64,000 bases of DNA, taken from positions 372,001 to 436,000 of the forward strand of contig NZ_WWCK01000005.1 of the NCBI RefSeq assembly GCF_009857435.1, given 5' to 3'. Positions 51,810 through 61,346 of the stretch are shown here, one piece after another. Both the position numbers and the translations under genes were made by a program. This DNA comes from Duganella rivi. GTDB taxonomy: Bacteria; Pseudomonadota; Gammaproteobacteria; Burkholderiales; Burkholderiaceae_D. The notes beneath the pieces are model-generated. The model searched no databases. It saw nothing but the letters and a program-made list of their open reading frames with translations, and was not told the origin of the DNA. How positions within the stretch are numbered: position 1 is the stretch's first letter; every line of letters begins with the position of its first letter.

Positions 51810-53722
51810 AGCACGTCTTCCTTGAGCCAAAGCGGCAGCACCAGCGTCACGCTGGTGCCTTCCGCCGGCACCGACTCCACGCGGATGGTGCCCTTCAAGA
51901 CGCTGGTGACAATGTTATAAACAATATTCATCCCCAGCCCGGAACCGCCCTGCCCCATCTTGGTGGTGAAGAAGGGATCGAAGATTTTATGCAGCACCAC
52001 GTCGGTCATGCCAACACCATTGTCGCGTAATTGCAGCACCGCCAAATCCGGCCCTTCGCGCCGGGCGCTAATCCACAGCGTGCCGTCATCGCGGCCGTCA
52101 AAGCCGTGCAGCAGCGCGTTGCCGATCAAATTACTGAGCACCTGGCTCAAGCTGCCGGGATAAGAGTCGAACACCAGGTCTGCCGGCACGTCCACCGTGA
52201 CCGAACAGGAGGCGCGCCGCAGCTGCGCCGCGTACGTCGCCAGCGTATCGTGCAGCACTTCGTCCAAACGGAAGCGGCGCCGCTGGCCGCTGGCTTGATC
52301 CACCGCCACCTGCTTGAACGATGTGATCAAATCCGCCGCCCGCGTCAATGAACTGGTCATGATGTCGCAAGCCTTGCGCGCATCGCCTAGGTGCGATTCC
52401 AGCGCCGAGCGTTTCAAGCCGCCGTCTTCTTTCAAGCGCCGCTCAAAATCGCGCACCATGTCGCCCAGGGCGCTGGCGGTCAGCAGGCTATTGCCGATCG
52501 GCGTATTCAACTCGTGCGCGACGCCGGCCACCAGCGCGCCCAGCGACGCCATCTTCTCCGAGGTTTGCAGATTGGTTTGCGCCTGCTTCAAGGTCGCCAC
52601 CACGCGCGACAAATCGTTGCGCGCTTCTTCCACGTTATTCTTTTGAAGCTCCAGTTCCTTGAGGCTGAACTCGAGCCCATGGCGCGCATCCGACTCGCGC
52701 CGGTTAGCCACCAGCAGCAGCGCGATCAAGCCGCTGATGGTGAAGCCGGCGACTCCGATCAACACCACCGGCAATTGCGAGCGTCCATAACGCGAGCCGG
52801 CGCGCCCCTCGAACTTCATGATCCAGTTGCGCTGCCCGACCGGCAGCACGGTCTGCGTCACCAGTCCCGGCACCAGCTCGGCGCGTTCCTGATGCGATTC
52901 CACTCGGCCGTCGCTGTCGTACATCAGCGGATCAACGCCGGGATCGAGCGGCTTACCGTTCTGGAAACCGCCATCCTCGATGCGCAAGTGCAGGTGTTCC
53001 AGCAGCGCCGGATCGACCACTTCGCGCATCAAGGTATTCATGCGGAACACGATGGCGACGAAGCCCACGATCGCCTCGCGCCGCTGCGCCGTGGTCTCCA
53101 GCGGCACATCGTTGCGATACACCGGCGCGCGCGCCACGAAGCCCGGCTCACCGCTGGCGTCCTGCACCAGCGTAATGCGGCCGGTGGCAACGATTTCGCC
53201 GCTGTCGCGACCCAGTTCCAGCGCCTTCAAATGCTGCGGCAGCGCGCTCAGATCCAGACCGAAAGCGTTCTCGTTGCCTTTCAGCGGCTCGGTGTACTCG
53301 ATGATGTAGTGCGGTGAGCGCGCGCTGGCCGGGTGCAGGTAAAAATCAGGATAACCCTTGGGGTCGACGCTGGTGTCGCGCTTGACACGCTCGACGAAGG
53401 CCGGCAGCTGCGCCTCCGGCACCACGCGCACAAATTGCAGCGCCTGGAAACCGGGATAGCGCTTGTCGATCTTCAGTTCATTGACGTAGCGGTGAAAATG
53501 CAGGCGGTCGATGCGGTCGTTGACCGCGTACACGCCCTTCATGCCGTGCAGGCTATCGAAGTAAATTTGCAGCCGGCTTTGGGTATCGCGCGCCACTTTC
53601 TCGGCGTCGCGCTGGAAGCCGGCTTGGACTTGCAGCTTCTGCTGCTCCTCCATCACGAAATAGCAAGTCCAGGCCGTCAGGCTTATCCCGACAAAAAATG
53701 CCAGATAGCCGCGCCCGCGCAT
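51800..53722 (-). CDS. CHASE-domain sensor histidine kinase
   Basis: A 640-residue membrane kinase. TM1 (LAFFVGISLTAWTCYFVM) and TM2 (LPVVLIGVAGFTISGLIALL, about residue 325) enclose a CHASE sensor (FQALQFVRVVPEAQLPAFVE, YIIEYTEPLKGNENAFGLDL). A coiled coil leads to the H-box (LGALVAGVAHELNTPIGNSL), then N-box LIGNALLHGFD, G1 DNGVGM and the GSGLGMNIVYNIV lid. It has no receiver. Its gene follows the HD-GYP regulator gene by 2 bp, so they are likely partners: the regulator's REC would be the target. The ATG at 53720-53722 is the start; the longer upstream frame is antisense or out of frame with the regulator. Confidence 0.9.
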   Translation of the reverse strand: MRGRGYLAFFVGISLTAWTCYFVMEEQQKLQVQAGFQRDAEKVARDTQSRLQIYFDSLHGMKGVYAVNDRIDRLHFHRYVNELKIDKRYPGFQALQFVRVVPEAQLPAFVERVKRDTSVDPKGYPDFYLHPASARSPHYIIEYTEPLKGNENAFGLDLSALPQHLKALELGRDSGEIVATGRITLVQDASGEPGFVARAPVYRNDVPLETTAQRREAIVGFVAIVFRMNTLMREVVDPALLEHLHLRIEDGGFQNGKPLDPGVDPLMYDSDGRVESHQERAELVPGLVTQTVLPVGQRNWIMKFEGRAGSRYGRSQLPVVLIGVAGFTISGLIALLLVANRRESDARHGLEFSLKELELQKNNVEEARNDLSRVVATLKQAQTNLQTSEKMASLGALVAGVAHELNTPIGNSLLTASALGDMVRDFERRLKEDGGLKRSALESHLGDARKACDIMTSSLTRAADLITSFKQVAVDQASGQRRRFRLDEVLHDTLATYAAQLRRASCSVTVDVPADLVFDSYPGSLSQVLSNLIGNALLHGFDGRDDGTLWISARREGPDLAVLQLRDNGVGMTDVVLHKIFDPFFTTKMGQGGSGLGMNIVYNIVTSVLKGTIRVESVPAEGTSVTLVLPLWLKEDVLQA

Positions 53723-53724
53723 GA

Positions 53725-54810
53725 TCAGCCGGCTGGGTCGCTGTAACGTTCGGCGATGGCCCTGAACTCCTCCTCCACCGTCAGCATCGCATCGACCACG
53801 TCGGGGTCGAAGTGCTCGCCGCTGCCCTGCCGTATCATCTCCATTGCGGTTTCGTGGGTGAAGGCTGGTTTGTACACGCGCTTGGAAATCAGGGCGTCGT
53901 ACACGTCGGCCACCGCCATCAAGCGCGCCGACATCGGAATCGCGTCGCCGGCCAAGCCTTCCGGGTAGCCGGAACCGTCGTACTTCTCCTGGTGCGAATA
54001 CGTGATCTCGCGCGCGTAGCGCAGGAAGGTGTTGGTGTAGCCGAGCGCATTCTCGACGTTGACGATGGCGTCGCGGCCATACACCGTGTGCTTTTTCATG
54101 ACCTCGAATTCTTCGTCGGTCAGGCGCTCCGGCTTGAGCAGGATGGCGTCCGGGATCGACACCTTGCCAATGTCGTGCAGCGGCGCGGCCTTGAACAGCG
54201 CCTTGATATTGGCGTCGCTCAGCTCCTCCGAGAAGCGCTTGTGCGATTGCAGCTGGCGCGCCAGCGCGGCGATGTAGTGCTGCACGCGGCGCAGGTGGTT
54301 GGCGGTTTCGTACTCGCGCGTTTCGGCCAGCGAGGCCATGGCCCAGATCATCGCATCCAGCATCTGGCTCAATTCCAGCGTGACCTCTTCCACCACGTGT
54401 TCCAGCAGATTGCGCTGCTGCTTGAGCAGTTCGCGCGAGTGGCGCAATTGCAGGTGGGTGTCGACGCGCGCGCGCAACACAGCGGCGCTGACCGGCTTGG
54501 GCACCACGTCGGCCGCGCACATGTCGAGCGCGCGCTGCTCGTCCACCTCGCGCTGCAGGACGATGACCGGGATATCGGCGGTGTCGGGGCTGGACTTCAG
54601 CTGCTGGCAGACGCTGTAGCCATCAATGACGGGCAGCTCGGCATCCACCACCACAATGTGCGGGCGCGGCACGTGCTGCATGATCTCCAGCGCCGCGCGG
54701 CCACTATTGGCCAGCCGGACTTCGTACTGATCTTCCAGCATGCCATTCATCTGGATCAGCTTATCCGTGGCCTCATCGACGATCAGTACGATGGCCTTTT
54801 TGACATTCAT
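53725..54810 (-). CDS. REC-HD-GYP response regulator (c-di-GMP phosphodiesterase)
   Basis: A 361-residue regulator. REC domain, residues about 5-120: IVLIVDEATDKL, phosphoacceptor Asp in HIVVVDAELPVIDGY, and Lys in PKPVS. The usual Thr/Ser switch residue is Gln (IVLQRE). HD-GYP domain, residues about 150-345: HDIGKVSIPDAIL and HQEKYDGSGYPEGL with the HxxK..YDGSGYP signature, so c-di-GMP hydrolysis is expected. ATG 54808-54810 has GGGGGAG upstream. It lies directly before the CHASE kinase gene. With three GGDEF proteins in the window, it would be the one clear degrading enzyme. Confidence 0.92.
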   Translation of the reverse strand: MNVKKAIVLIVDEATDKLIQMNGMLEDQYEVRLANSGRAALEIMQHVPRPHIVVVDAELPVIDGYSVCQQLKSSPDTADIPVIVLQREVDEQRALDMCAADVVPKPVSAAVLRARVDTHLQLRHSRELLKQQRNLLEHVVEEVTLELSQMLDAMIWAMASLAETREYETANHLRRVQHYIAALARQLQSHKRFSEELSDANIKALFKAAPLHDIGKVSIPDAILLKPERLTDEEFEVMKKHTVYGRDAIVNVENALGYTNTFLRYAREITYSHQEKYDGSGYPEGLAGDAIPMSARLMAVADVYDALISKRVYKPAFTHETAMEMIRQGSGEHFDPDVVDAMLTVEEEFRAIAERYSDPAG

Positions 54811-54925
54811 CTGCCGCCACTCCCCCTGTGTTCTTACCATCATCATAACCGAGCAGAATTGTCTGCCAAAACTATTTTTCCCCGCCTAGCTTGCAATTAT
54901 ATAGCACACTACCTATACTAAGGAC

Positions 54926-55384
54926 ATGGAAACGCCTACTCAAACTCACTCCGCCGTCCCGCAACTGGACGCCCAGCTCTGCTTCGCCCTGTATTCGACC
55001 TCGCTGGCGATGAGCAAGCTCTACCGCAAACTGTTGCGCGGCCTCGGCCTCACCTACTCCCAGTACCTCGTCATGATGGTGCTGTGGGAGAAAAATGAAC
55101 TGACCGTGTCGGAGGTGGGCGAACGCCTATTCCTCGACTCGGCCACGCTGACGCCGCTGCTCAAGCGCATGGAGGCGGCCGAGCTGCTGACCCGCACCCG
55201 CGCCGCCAGCGACGAGCGCCAGGTGATCATCAAGCTGACGCCGCACGGCGACGCCCTGCGCCACGAAGCCGCCAAGCTGCCGCCATCGATCCTGCAAGCG
55301 ACCCAGTGCACGCTTGACCAGGTGGTCGGCATGAAGCACCAGCTGGACGACTTGCGCGCCAGCCTGATGAACGCCTCCGCTTAA
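54926..55384 (+). CDS. ohrR: OhrR-type MarR-family peroxide regulator
   Basis: A 152-residue winged-helix repressor. The N-terminal Cys in [11 protein letters not shown] matches the redox Cys of OhrR (QLCFLLY in Bacillus), which senses organic hydroperoxides. [40 protein letters not shown] and [14 protein letters not shown] are OhrR motifs. No ohr gene is near; instead a 2OG-Fe oxygenase starts 5 bp downstream. A TATAG-CACACTAC-CTATA dyad lies in the AT-rich 80 bp before it and may be the operator. Confidence 0.9.
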   Translation: METPTQTHSAVPQLDAQLCFALYSTSLAMSKLYRKLLRGLGLTYSQYLVMMVLWEKNELTVSEVGERLFLDSATLTPLLKRMEAAELLTRTRAASDERQVIIKLTPHGDALRHEAAKLPPSILQATQCTLDQVVGMKHQLDDLRASLMNASA

Positions 55385-55389
55385 GCCTT

Positions 55390-56130
55390 ATGACGACACC
55401 TATCTACACGCCGCTGTCCGATGCGGCTGCCGCCTTGCGCAACGACGGCTACGCGCTGCTGCAACCGCAGGATGTGGCGGCACTGGCCGGCGTGCCGCTG
55501 GCCGCGCTCAACGACCTCGTGCCGAGCTGGGACACGCTGGAGCTGGACAACTACCTGAAAGACGGCGGCCGCTATCGCCGCCGCCGACACTCCTGCTTCG
55601 TGCAGGACGGCCGCCACTTGACGCAGACCGCGCACCGCGCCCACTGGCAGCCGCTGGAATACAACGCCCTGCACGGCGGCATGCATCGCCTGTTCGAGCC
55701 GGTGCTGCCAGCTACCGTCACGCAAGCGGCATGGCCGGCGCTGATCACCGCCATCGGCCAGGTGTGCAGCCAGGCGCGCAACAGCAACGAGCCATGGTAT
55801 GTTGAAGCGCACCAGTTCCGCATCGACACCACCGACGGCATCGGCCGCCCGACGCCGGAGGGCGCGCATCGCGACGGCGTCGATTTCGTCGCCGTGCTGC
55901 TGATCGCGCGCGAAGGCATCAAGGGCGGGGAAACGCGCGTGTTTGAAGCCGACGGCCCCAATGGCAAGCGCTTCACCATGACCGCGCCATGGACGTTGTT
56001 GTTATTGGACGATGCGACTGTCATCCACGAATCCACTCCAATCCAGCCGCTGGCCGTGCATGGACACCGCGACACGCTGGTTTTGACCTGGCGCGCCGGT
56101 GCATTCCAGGGGGAGGGAACTTCCCCTTGA
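55390..56130 (+). CDS. 2OG-Fe(II) oxygenase, BsmA/IDO-like (PF10014 type)
   Basis: A 246-residue oxygenase. VEAHQFRIDTTDGIGRPTPE, then HRDGVDFVAVLLIAREGIKG, hold the iron ligands His and Asp; the distal His is in ATVIHESTPIQ and the 2OG-binding Arg in GHRDTLVLTW. The group includes free L-isoleucine 4-hydroxylase (IDO) and BsmA, which affects biofilm and peroxide stress. Coupling to an OhrR-type regulator (5-bp gap) fits a role under peroxide stress or amino-acid hydroxylation. The substrate is unknown. A REC-kinase gene follows 53 bp later. Confidence 0.88.
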   Translation: MTTPIYTPLSDAAAALRNDGYALLQPQDVAALAGVPLAALNDLVPSWDTLELDNYLKDGGRYRRRRHSCFVQDGRHLTQTAHRAHWQPLEYNALHGGMHRLFEPVLPATVTQAAWPALITAIGQVCSQARNSNEPWYVEAHQFRIDTTDGIGRPTPEGAHRDGVDFVAVLLIAREGIKGGETRVFEADGPNGKRFTMTAPWTLLLLDDATVIHESTPIQPLAVHGHRDTLVLTWRAGAFQGEGTSP

Positions 56131-56183
56131 GGGGGTAATCCGATATAGTCTGTCAAGCTAACTATGTACCAGGAGGGTGGTCT

Positions 56184-57533
<1,350 letters not shown>

Positions 57534-57579
57534 TCGTTTGACTAAAATCTGTGCATTGCAGCAGAAGTTGCTTAATTTT

Positions 57580-57716
57580 CTATCACCATAGAGGGATAAA
57601 CAACGTAGTTCTACGGTATTGCGGCGCAACATAAAGGGGAGTATATTAGGAACTGTCTCCTCCAACCGTTCGCTGAACATTGGAATTCAACCCGCACCGT
57701 GTGCGGGTTTTTTTTT
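57580..57716 (+). ncRNA. Candidate small RNA or structured 3' UTR with terminator
   Basis: The 299-bp gap between the REC kinase and the next cyclase holds three small hairpins: CGTAG-TT-CTACG (57604-57615), TTGC-GGC-GCAA, and CCAAccGTTC-GCT-GAACaTTGG (57662-57683). A strong terminator follows (stem CCCGCAC/GTGCGGG, nine T). A C-rich unpaired TCTCCTCC segment (57656-57663) could pair with ribosome-binding sites. No start promoter is clear, so it could be only the kinase 3' UTR. Confidence 0.35.
57691..57716 (+). terminator. Intrinsic terminator
   Basis: The stem CCCGCAC/GTGCGGG (57691-57697, 57701-57707) with loop CGT is followed by nine T (57708-57716). It ends transcription from the kinase gene or the candidate small RNA. 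Confidence 0.85.
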
Positions 57717-57832
57717 GCCCGCGCAAACGTGTACCCGTGATAATTGGTGAGCCTTTCCGTTACGCAAGCAATTATACTATCAGGCTACATTCACCATGCC
57801 GCGCCCCAACCTCGCGCGGACGAGAGAACGCA

Positions 57833-59023
57833 ATGGATTCCTTCACACTGGTCATCGTGTCGGCGCTGGTCAGCACCATCATGGCGGCCACGATGTACCT
57901 GCTGCACCGCGCCAGCCGCCGCACGCCCTGCCTGCTGGATTGGTCGGCGGCCGGCCTGTGCTTCCTTGCGTCCAATGTCATCGCCCTGCTGGCCATGAAT
58001 ACCAAGCTGCCGTTCGTGGTGGCGCCTGGCATCGCCAACGTCTTCTACATCTCCGGCCATTACCTGATACTGGCTGGCGTACGCCGCCACCTCGGCCTGC
58101 GCCCGCGCTACGACTGGCTGGCCGCGCTGGCCGTGACCATCCTGCTGCTGCACGCCACCGGCTTTGCCCATGGCGCCGTCAGCCGCCGCTTGCTGATGCT
58201 GACGCCCTTCGTGGTCGGCATCAACGCCAGCGTGGTATGGCTGCTGGCGCGCCAGACGGATAAGGCCGCACGCGGCTCCTACTTGCCGCTGCTGGTGGTG
58301 GAAGCGGCCTTCATGACGCAACTGTTGCTGCGCGCCCTGTTCATCTCCGCCGGCCAGCCGATACAACTGACCTTCCTCGGCAACCAGCTGTGGCAAACCG
58401 CCGGTTCGCTGGCGGTGCTGGCCTTCCTGTCGCTGGCCACCATGTGCTGCGCGCTGATCGTCATCCGTCACCAGGAACTGGCGCTGCGCAGCGCCTCGCT
58501 GACCGACAGCCTGACCGGATGGCTGAACCGGCGCGCCTTGCTGGACATGGCGGAGCGCGAATTTCAGCGCCATCGCCGCAGCGGCGACGTGCTGCACTTC
58601 CTCACCTTCGACATCGACCACTTCAAATCCATCAACGACCAGCACGGCCACGCCGTGGGCGACGCCGCCATTCGCCACGTCACCAACGTGGCGGCGCAGG
58701 CGCTGCGCGGGTACGACGCGCGCTTCCGCATCGGCGGCGAAGAATTCGCGGCGCTGATTACCGGCGACGACAAGCTGCAAGCACACCAAGTGGGTGAACG
58801 CCTGCGCACGCTGATCGAGAATAGCCCGCTGCTGATCGACGGCCAGCGCCTGACGCTGACCGTCAGCCTCGGCGTGGCCGCCTGCGAGCACGACGACCTG
58901 CAATGGGACGACGCCCTACGCCGCGCCGACCAAGCGCTGTACCACGCCAAGCGCCACGGCCGTAATCGCCTCAGCGTGTATGGCGTCGATTTGCTGCCCC
59001 TAGCCACCGCCCGCCTCGCCTGA
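57833..59023 (+). CDS. Membrane diguanylate cyclase
   Basis: A 396-residue protein with six to seven membrane helices in residues about 1-210 (e.g. FTLVIVSALVSTIMAATMYL and LAALAVTILLLHATGF), of a type of integral membrane sensor with no named ligand. The C-terminal GGDEF domain has FRIGGEEFAALI and an RxxD site (RGYD) five residues before it, so it should be an active, product-inhibited cyclase. ATG 57833 is chosen because the frame upstream crosses the terminator. A TATACT box lies at 57773-57778. It is not coupled to a neighbour. Confidence 0.9.
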   Translation: MDSFTLVIVSALVSTIMAATMYLLHRASRRTPCLLDWSAAGLCFLASNVIALLAMNTKLPFVVAPGIANVFYISGHYLILAGVRRHLGLRPRYDWLAALAVTILLLHATGFAHGAVSRRLLMLTPFVVGINASVVWLLARQTDKAARGSYLPLLVVEAAFMTQLLLRALFISAGQPIQLTFLGNQLWQTAGSLAVLAFLSLATMCCALIVIRHQELALRSASLTDSLTGWLNRRALLDMAEREFQRHRRSGDVLHFLTFDIDHFKSINDQHGHAVGDAAIRHVTNVAAQALRGYDARFRIGGEEFAALITGDDKLQAHQVGERLRTLIENSPLLIDGQRLTLTVSLGVAACEHDDLQWDDALRRADQALYHAKRHGRNRLSVYGVDLLPLATARLA

Positions 59024-59124
59024 ATCCCCGTTGCGCCCTCCCGGCGCTAGAAATTTTTCAAATGCTGCAATATTTGCGGCAGGCACACGTCTATCCCTAG
59101 GTCCGACCTTTCCAGCAATAAATT

Positions 59125-59154
59125 AAACAATCGATTTAGTTATATCAATTGTTT
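59125..59154. promoter_or_regulatory. TetR operator of the efflux operon (30-bp palindrome)
   Basis: Arms AAACAATcGAT (59125-59135) and ATCaATTGTTT (59144-59154), one mismatch, 8-bp centre. It lies 15-24 bp before the tetR start and in the only promoter region for the operon, so it is the likely autoregulatory operator. Confidence 0.65.
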
Positions 59155-59178
59155 GAATTATGTGATGTAATGCCGACC

Positions 59179-59877
59179 ATGAACGCTAAACCACTCCAAC
59201 ACGATTCCAGCCAGCCAGCCGACGACGCGCGCAAGCCACGTTCGGACGGGGAGCAGTCGCGCGAGCGCCTACTGCAAGCGGCCATGCGCCTGTTCGGTGA
59301 ACAGGGCTTCTCGAAAACCTCCACGCGCGAAATTGCGCAGGCAGCCAACGCCAATGTCGCGGCGATCAGCTACTACTTCGGCGACAAGGCCGGTTTGTAC
59401 CAGGCCTGTTTTACCGCCATCTGCACGCCGGCGGAAAACAACATCGCCATGTTCGACCAGCCGCACTTCACGCTGCGCGAATCGCTGCACGGCTACTACC
59501 AGCAGATGATCGCGCCGCTGATGGCGGGCGGCGACGCGGAAGTGATCCTGCGCCTGTTCTACCGCGAGATGCTGGAGCCGACCGGCATCTGGCAGCAAGA
59601 GATTGAGAACAACATCCGGCCGGAGCACCTGGCGCTGGTGGGTGTGCTGTGCCGTCACCTCGGCTTGAAAAAGCCCGACGACCGCGTGCACCGCCTCGGT
59701 TATGCGATTGCGGCCATGTGCCTGCAAATGCTGATCGGCCGCGACGTGGTGGCGGTGATCACGCCGCACATGATGTCGTCGCCGCAGGCGATTGCCGATT
59801 GGGCGCAGCATCTGGTCGGTTTTGCTGAAGCGCTGGTGCACGCCGAAAAAACCAAACTACAACAAGGGAAAGCATGA
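59179..59877 (+). CDS. TetR-family repressor, CecR (DUF1956) type
   Basis: A 232-residue regulator. HTH domain: RERLLQAAMRLFGEQGFSKT, then STREIAQAANANVAAISYYF and FGDKAGLYQA. The ligand domain (YYQQMIAPLMAGGDAEVILR, LFYREMLEPTGIWQQEIENN) is of the CecR/DUF1956 type, which controls efflux pumps such as YbhGFSR. ATG 59179 is preferred; ATG 59170 is possible, and the frame opening at 59149 lies inside the operator. Its stop overlaps the next gene by 4 bp (ATGA), so it is the first gene of the RND operon and represses itself. Confidence 0.92.
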   Translation: MNAKPLQHDSSQPADDARKPRSDGEQSRERLLQAAMRLFGEQGFSKTSTREIAQAANANVAAISYYFGDKAGLYQACFTAICTPAENNIAMFDQPHFTLRESLHGYYQQMIAPLMAGGDAEVILRLFYREMLEPTGIWQQEIENNIRPEHLALVGVLCRHLGLKKPDDRVHRLGYAIAAMCLQMLIGRDVVAVITPHMMSSPQAIADWAQHLVGFAEALVHAEKTKLQQGKA

Positions 59878-61331
59878 GTATCTTTTTACGCGCGACGGGA
59901 TTGGCCGTCGTTGCGGCGCTGAGCGGCTGCGCCGTGCAGGGGCCGGCGAAGCAGGTCGATTCGCTGGCGCCCCAGCAGTGGCAGGCGCCCTTGCCGCACA
60001 ACGGCAGCCAGGCCGATCTCGCCACGTGGTGGCGCGGTCAGGCCGACGGCTTGCTGGTGGAGTTGATTGAATCGGCGCAGGCGGTCAGTCCGACCGTGGC
60101 GTCGGCGGCGTCGCGCATTGTGCAGTCGCGTTCCGAGCGCGTGGCGGCGGGTGCCGCCCTGGCGCCGAACGTGGATGCCGCAGCCAGCGTGAATCGCTCG
60201 AATCAGCAATCGGCGCTGCCGATGGGGACGACTTCGCAGGCTGCCTTGAATGCGTCGTGGGAGATTGATTTGTTCGGCGCGAACCGCGCGGCGCGTGATG
60301 CGGCGCAGGCGCGTTTGGAAAGTGCGCATGCAGGATGGCATGATGCACGCGTGTCGGTGGCGGCGGAAGTGGCGAACCAGTACTACGGATTGCGCGCTTG
60401 CGAGCAGTTGCTGGCGGTAGCGCAGCAGGATGCTCTGTCCCGCGCGGACACCGCAAAGCTGACGGAGTTGAGCGCCAAGGCAGGCTTCCAGTCACCAGCA
60501 AGTCTGGCTCTGGCCCGCGCCAGCGCCGCCGACGGCAACAGCCGCTACATCGCCCAACGCGCCGCCTGCGACGTCGACGTGAAAGTCCTCTCCGCGCTGA
60601 CCGCGATCAGCGAGCCAGCGCTGCGCCAGAAACTCGCCGTCGCCCCAGCCGCCGCGCCGAGCGCGGGCACCGCCGCTGCGGGCGGGATCACGGCAGGCTA
60701 CGCCACGTATGCCGCGCCGTCGATTGCTATCGCGGAGCTGCCGGCTCGCACCTTGAGCCAGCGGCCCGACGTGTTCACTGCAGAACGCGAAGTGGCGGCA
60801 GCAAGTGCCGATGTCGGCAACGCGCAGGCGCAGCGTTATCCGCGCTTGACGCTGTCCGGCTCCGTCGGCGTCGCCAACTTCCGCGCTGGCGGCGACAACA
60901 CCAAAACGGACACCTGGACGATCGGCCCACTCGCCATCTCCGTGCCGGTATTCGACGCTGGCCGCCGTGCCGCCAACGTCGAAGCAGCCGGCGCGCGCTA
61001 CGACGCCGCCGTGAGCAGCTACCGCGCCACCGTGCGCACCGCCGTCAGCGAAGTTGAACAGGCGCTAGTCAACCTGGACAGCACCGCAGCCCGCGCCGGC
61101 GATGCGCAAACATCGCTGGAAGGCTACCGCGCCAACTACACCGCCGTCGAAGACCGCTACAAGAACGGCATGGCCAGCCTGTTCGAACTGGAAGACGCGC
61201 GCCGCACGCGCCTCGCCGCCGAACAAACCGTCATCAACCTGCAACGCGAACGCAGCGCCGCCTGGGTAGCCCTCTACCGCGCCGCCGGCGGCGGATGGAA
61301 TCCGTCCGCACCAGCCATCGCTGCAAACTAA
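59874..61331 (+). CDS. RND efflux outer-membrane lipoprotein (NodT family)
   Basis: A 485-residue outer-membrane channel of the TolC/NodT group. The lipobox is ALSGC (Cys at residue 19). Two repeats of the outer-membrane efflux fold are recognisable: LNASWEIDLFGANRAARDAA in the first half and LPARTLSQRPDVFTAEREVA plus GPLAISVPVFDAGRRAANVE in the second. The Ala-rich helices form the periplasmic tunnel. It is coupled to the tetR gene by a 4-bp overlap and followed by the adaptor gene 15 bp later. The operon order regulator-channel-adaptor-pump is somewhat unusual, since the channel gene is often last. Confidence 0.94.
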   Translation: MSIFLRATGLAVVAALSGCAVQGPAKQVDSLAPQQWQAPLPHNGSQADLATWWRGQADGLLVELIESAQAVSPTVASAASRIVQSRSERVAAGAALAPNVDAAASVNRSNQQSALPMGTTSQAALNASWEIDLFGANRAARDAAQARLESAHAGWHDARVSVAAEVANQYYGLRACEQLLAVAQQDALSRADTAKLTELSAKAGFQSPASLALARASAADGNSRYIAQRAACDVDVKVLSALTAISEPALRQKLAVAPAAAPSAGTAAAGGITAGYATYAAPSIAIAELPARTLSQRPDVFTAEREVAAASADVGNAQAQRYPRLTLSGSVGVANFRAGGDNTKTDTWTIGPLAISVPVFDAGRRAANVEAAGARYDAAVSSYRATVRTAVSEVEQALVNLDSTAARAGDAQTSLEGYRANYTAVEDRYKNGMASLFELEDARRTRLAAEQTVINLQRERSAAWVALYRAAGGGWNPSAPAIAAN

Positions 61332-61346
61332 CCATCACTGCCAAAC

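Noticed and set aside
53723..54520. Upstream extension of the CHASE kinase to 906 codons
   Set aside because: It overlaps the HD-GYP regulator gene in another frame, and no family similarity exists before the ATG at 53722.
57604..57615. CGTAG-TT-CTACG as a further operator copy
   Set aside because: The centre is two bases instead of three, and it lies in a structured region after a kinase gene unrelated to starch.
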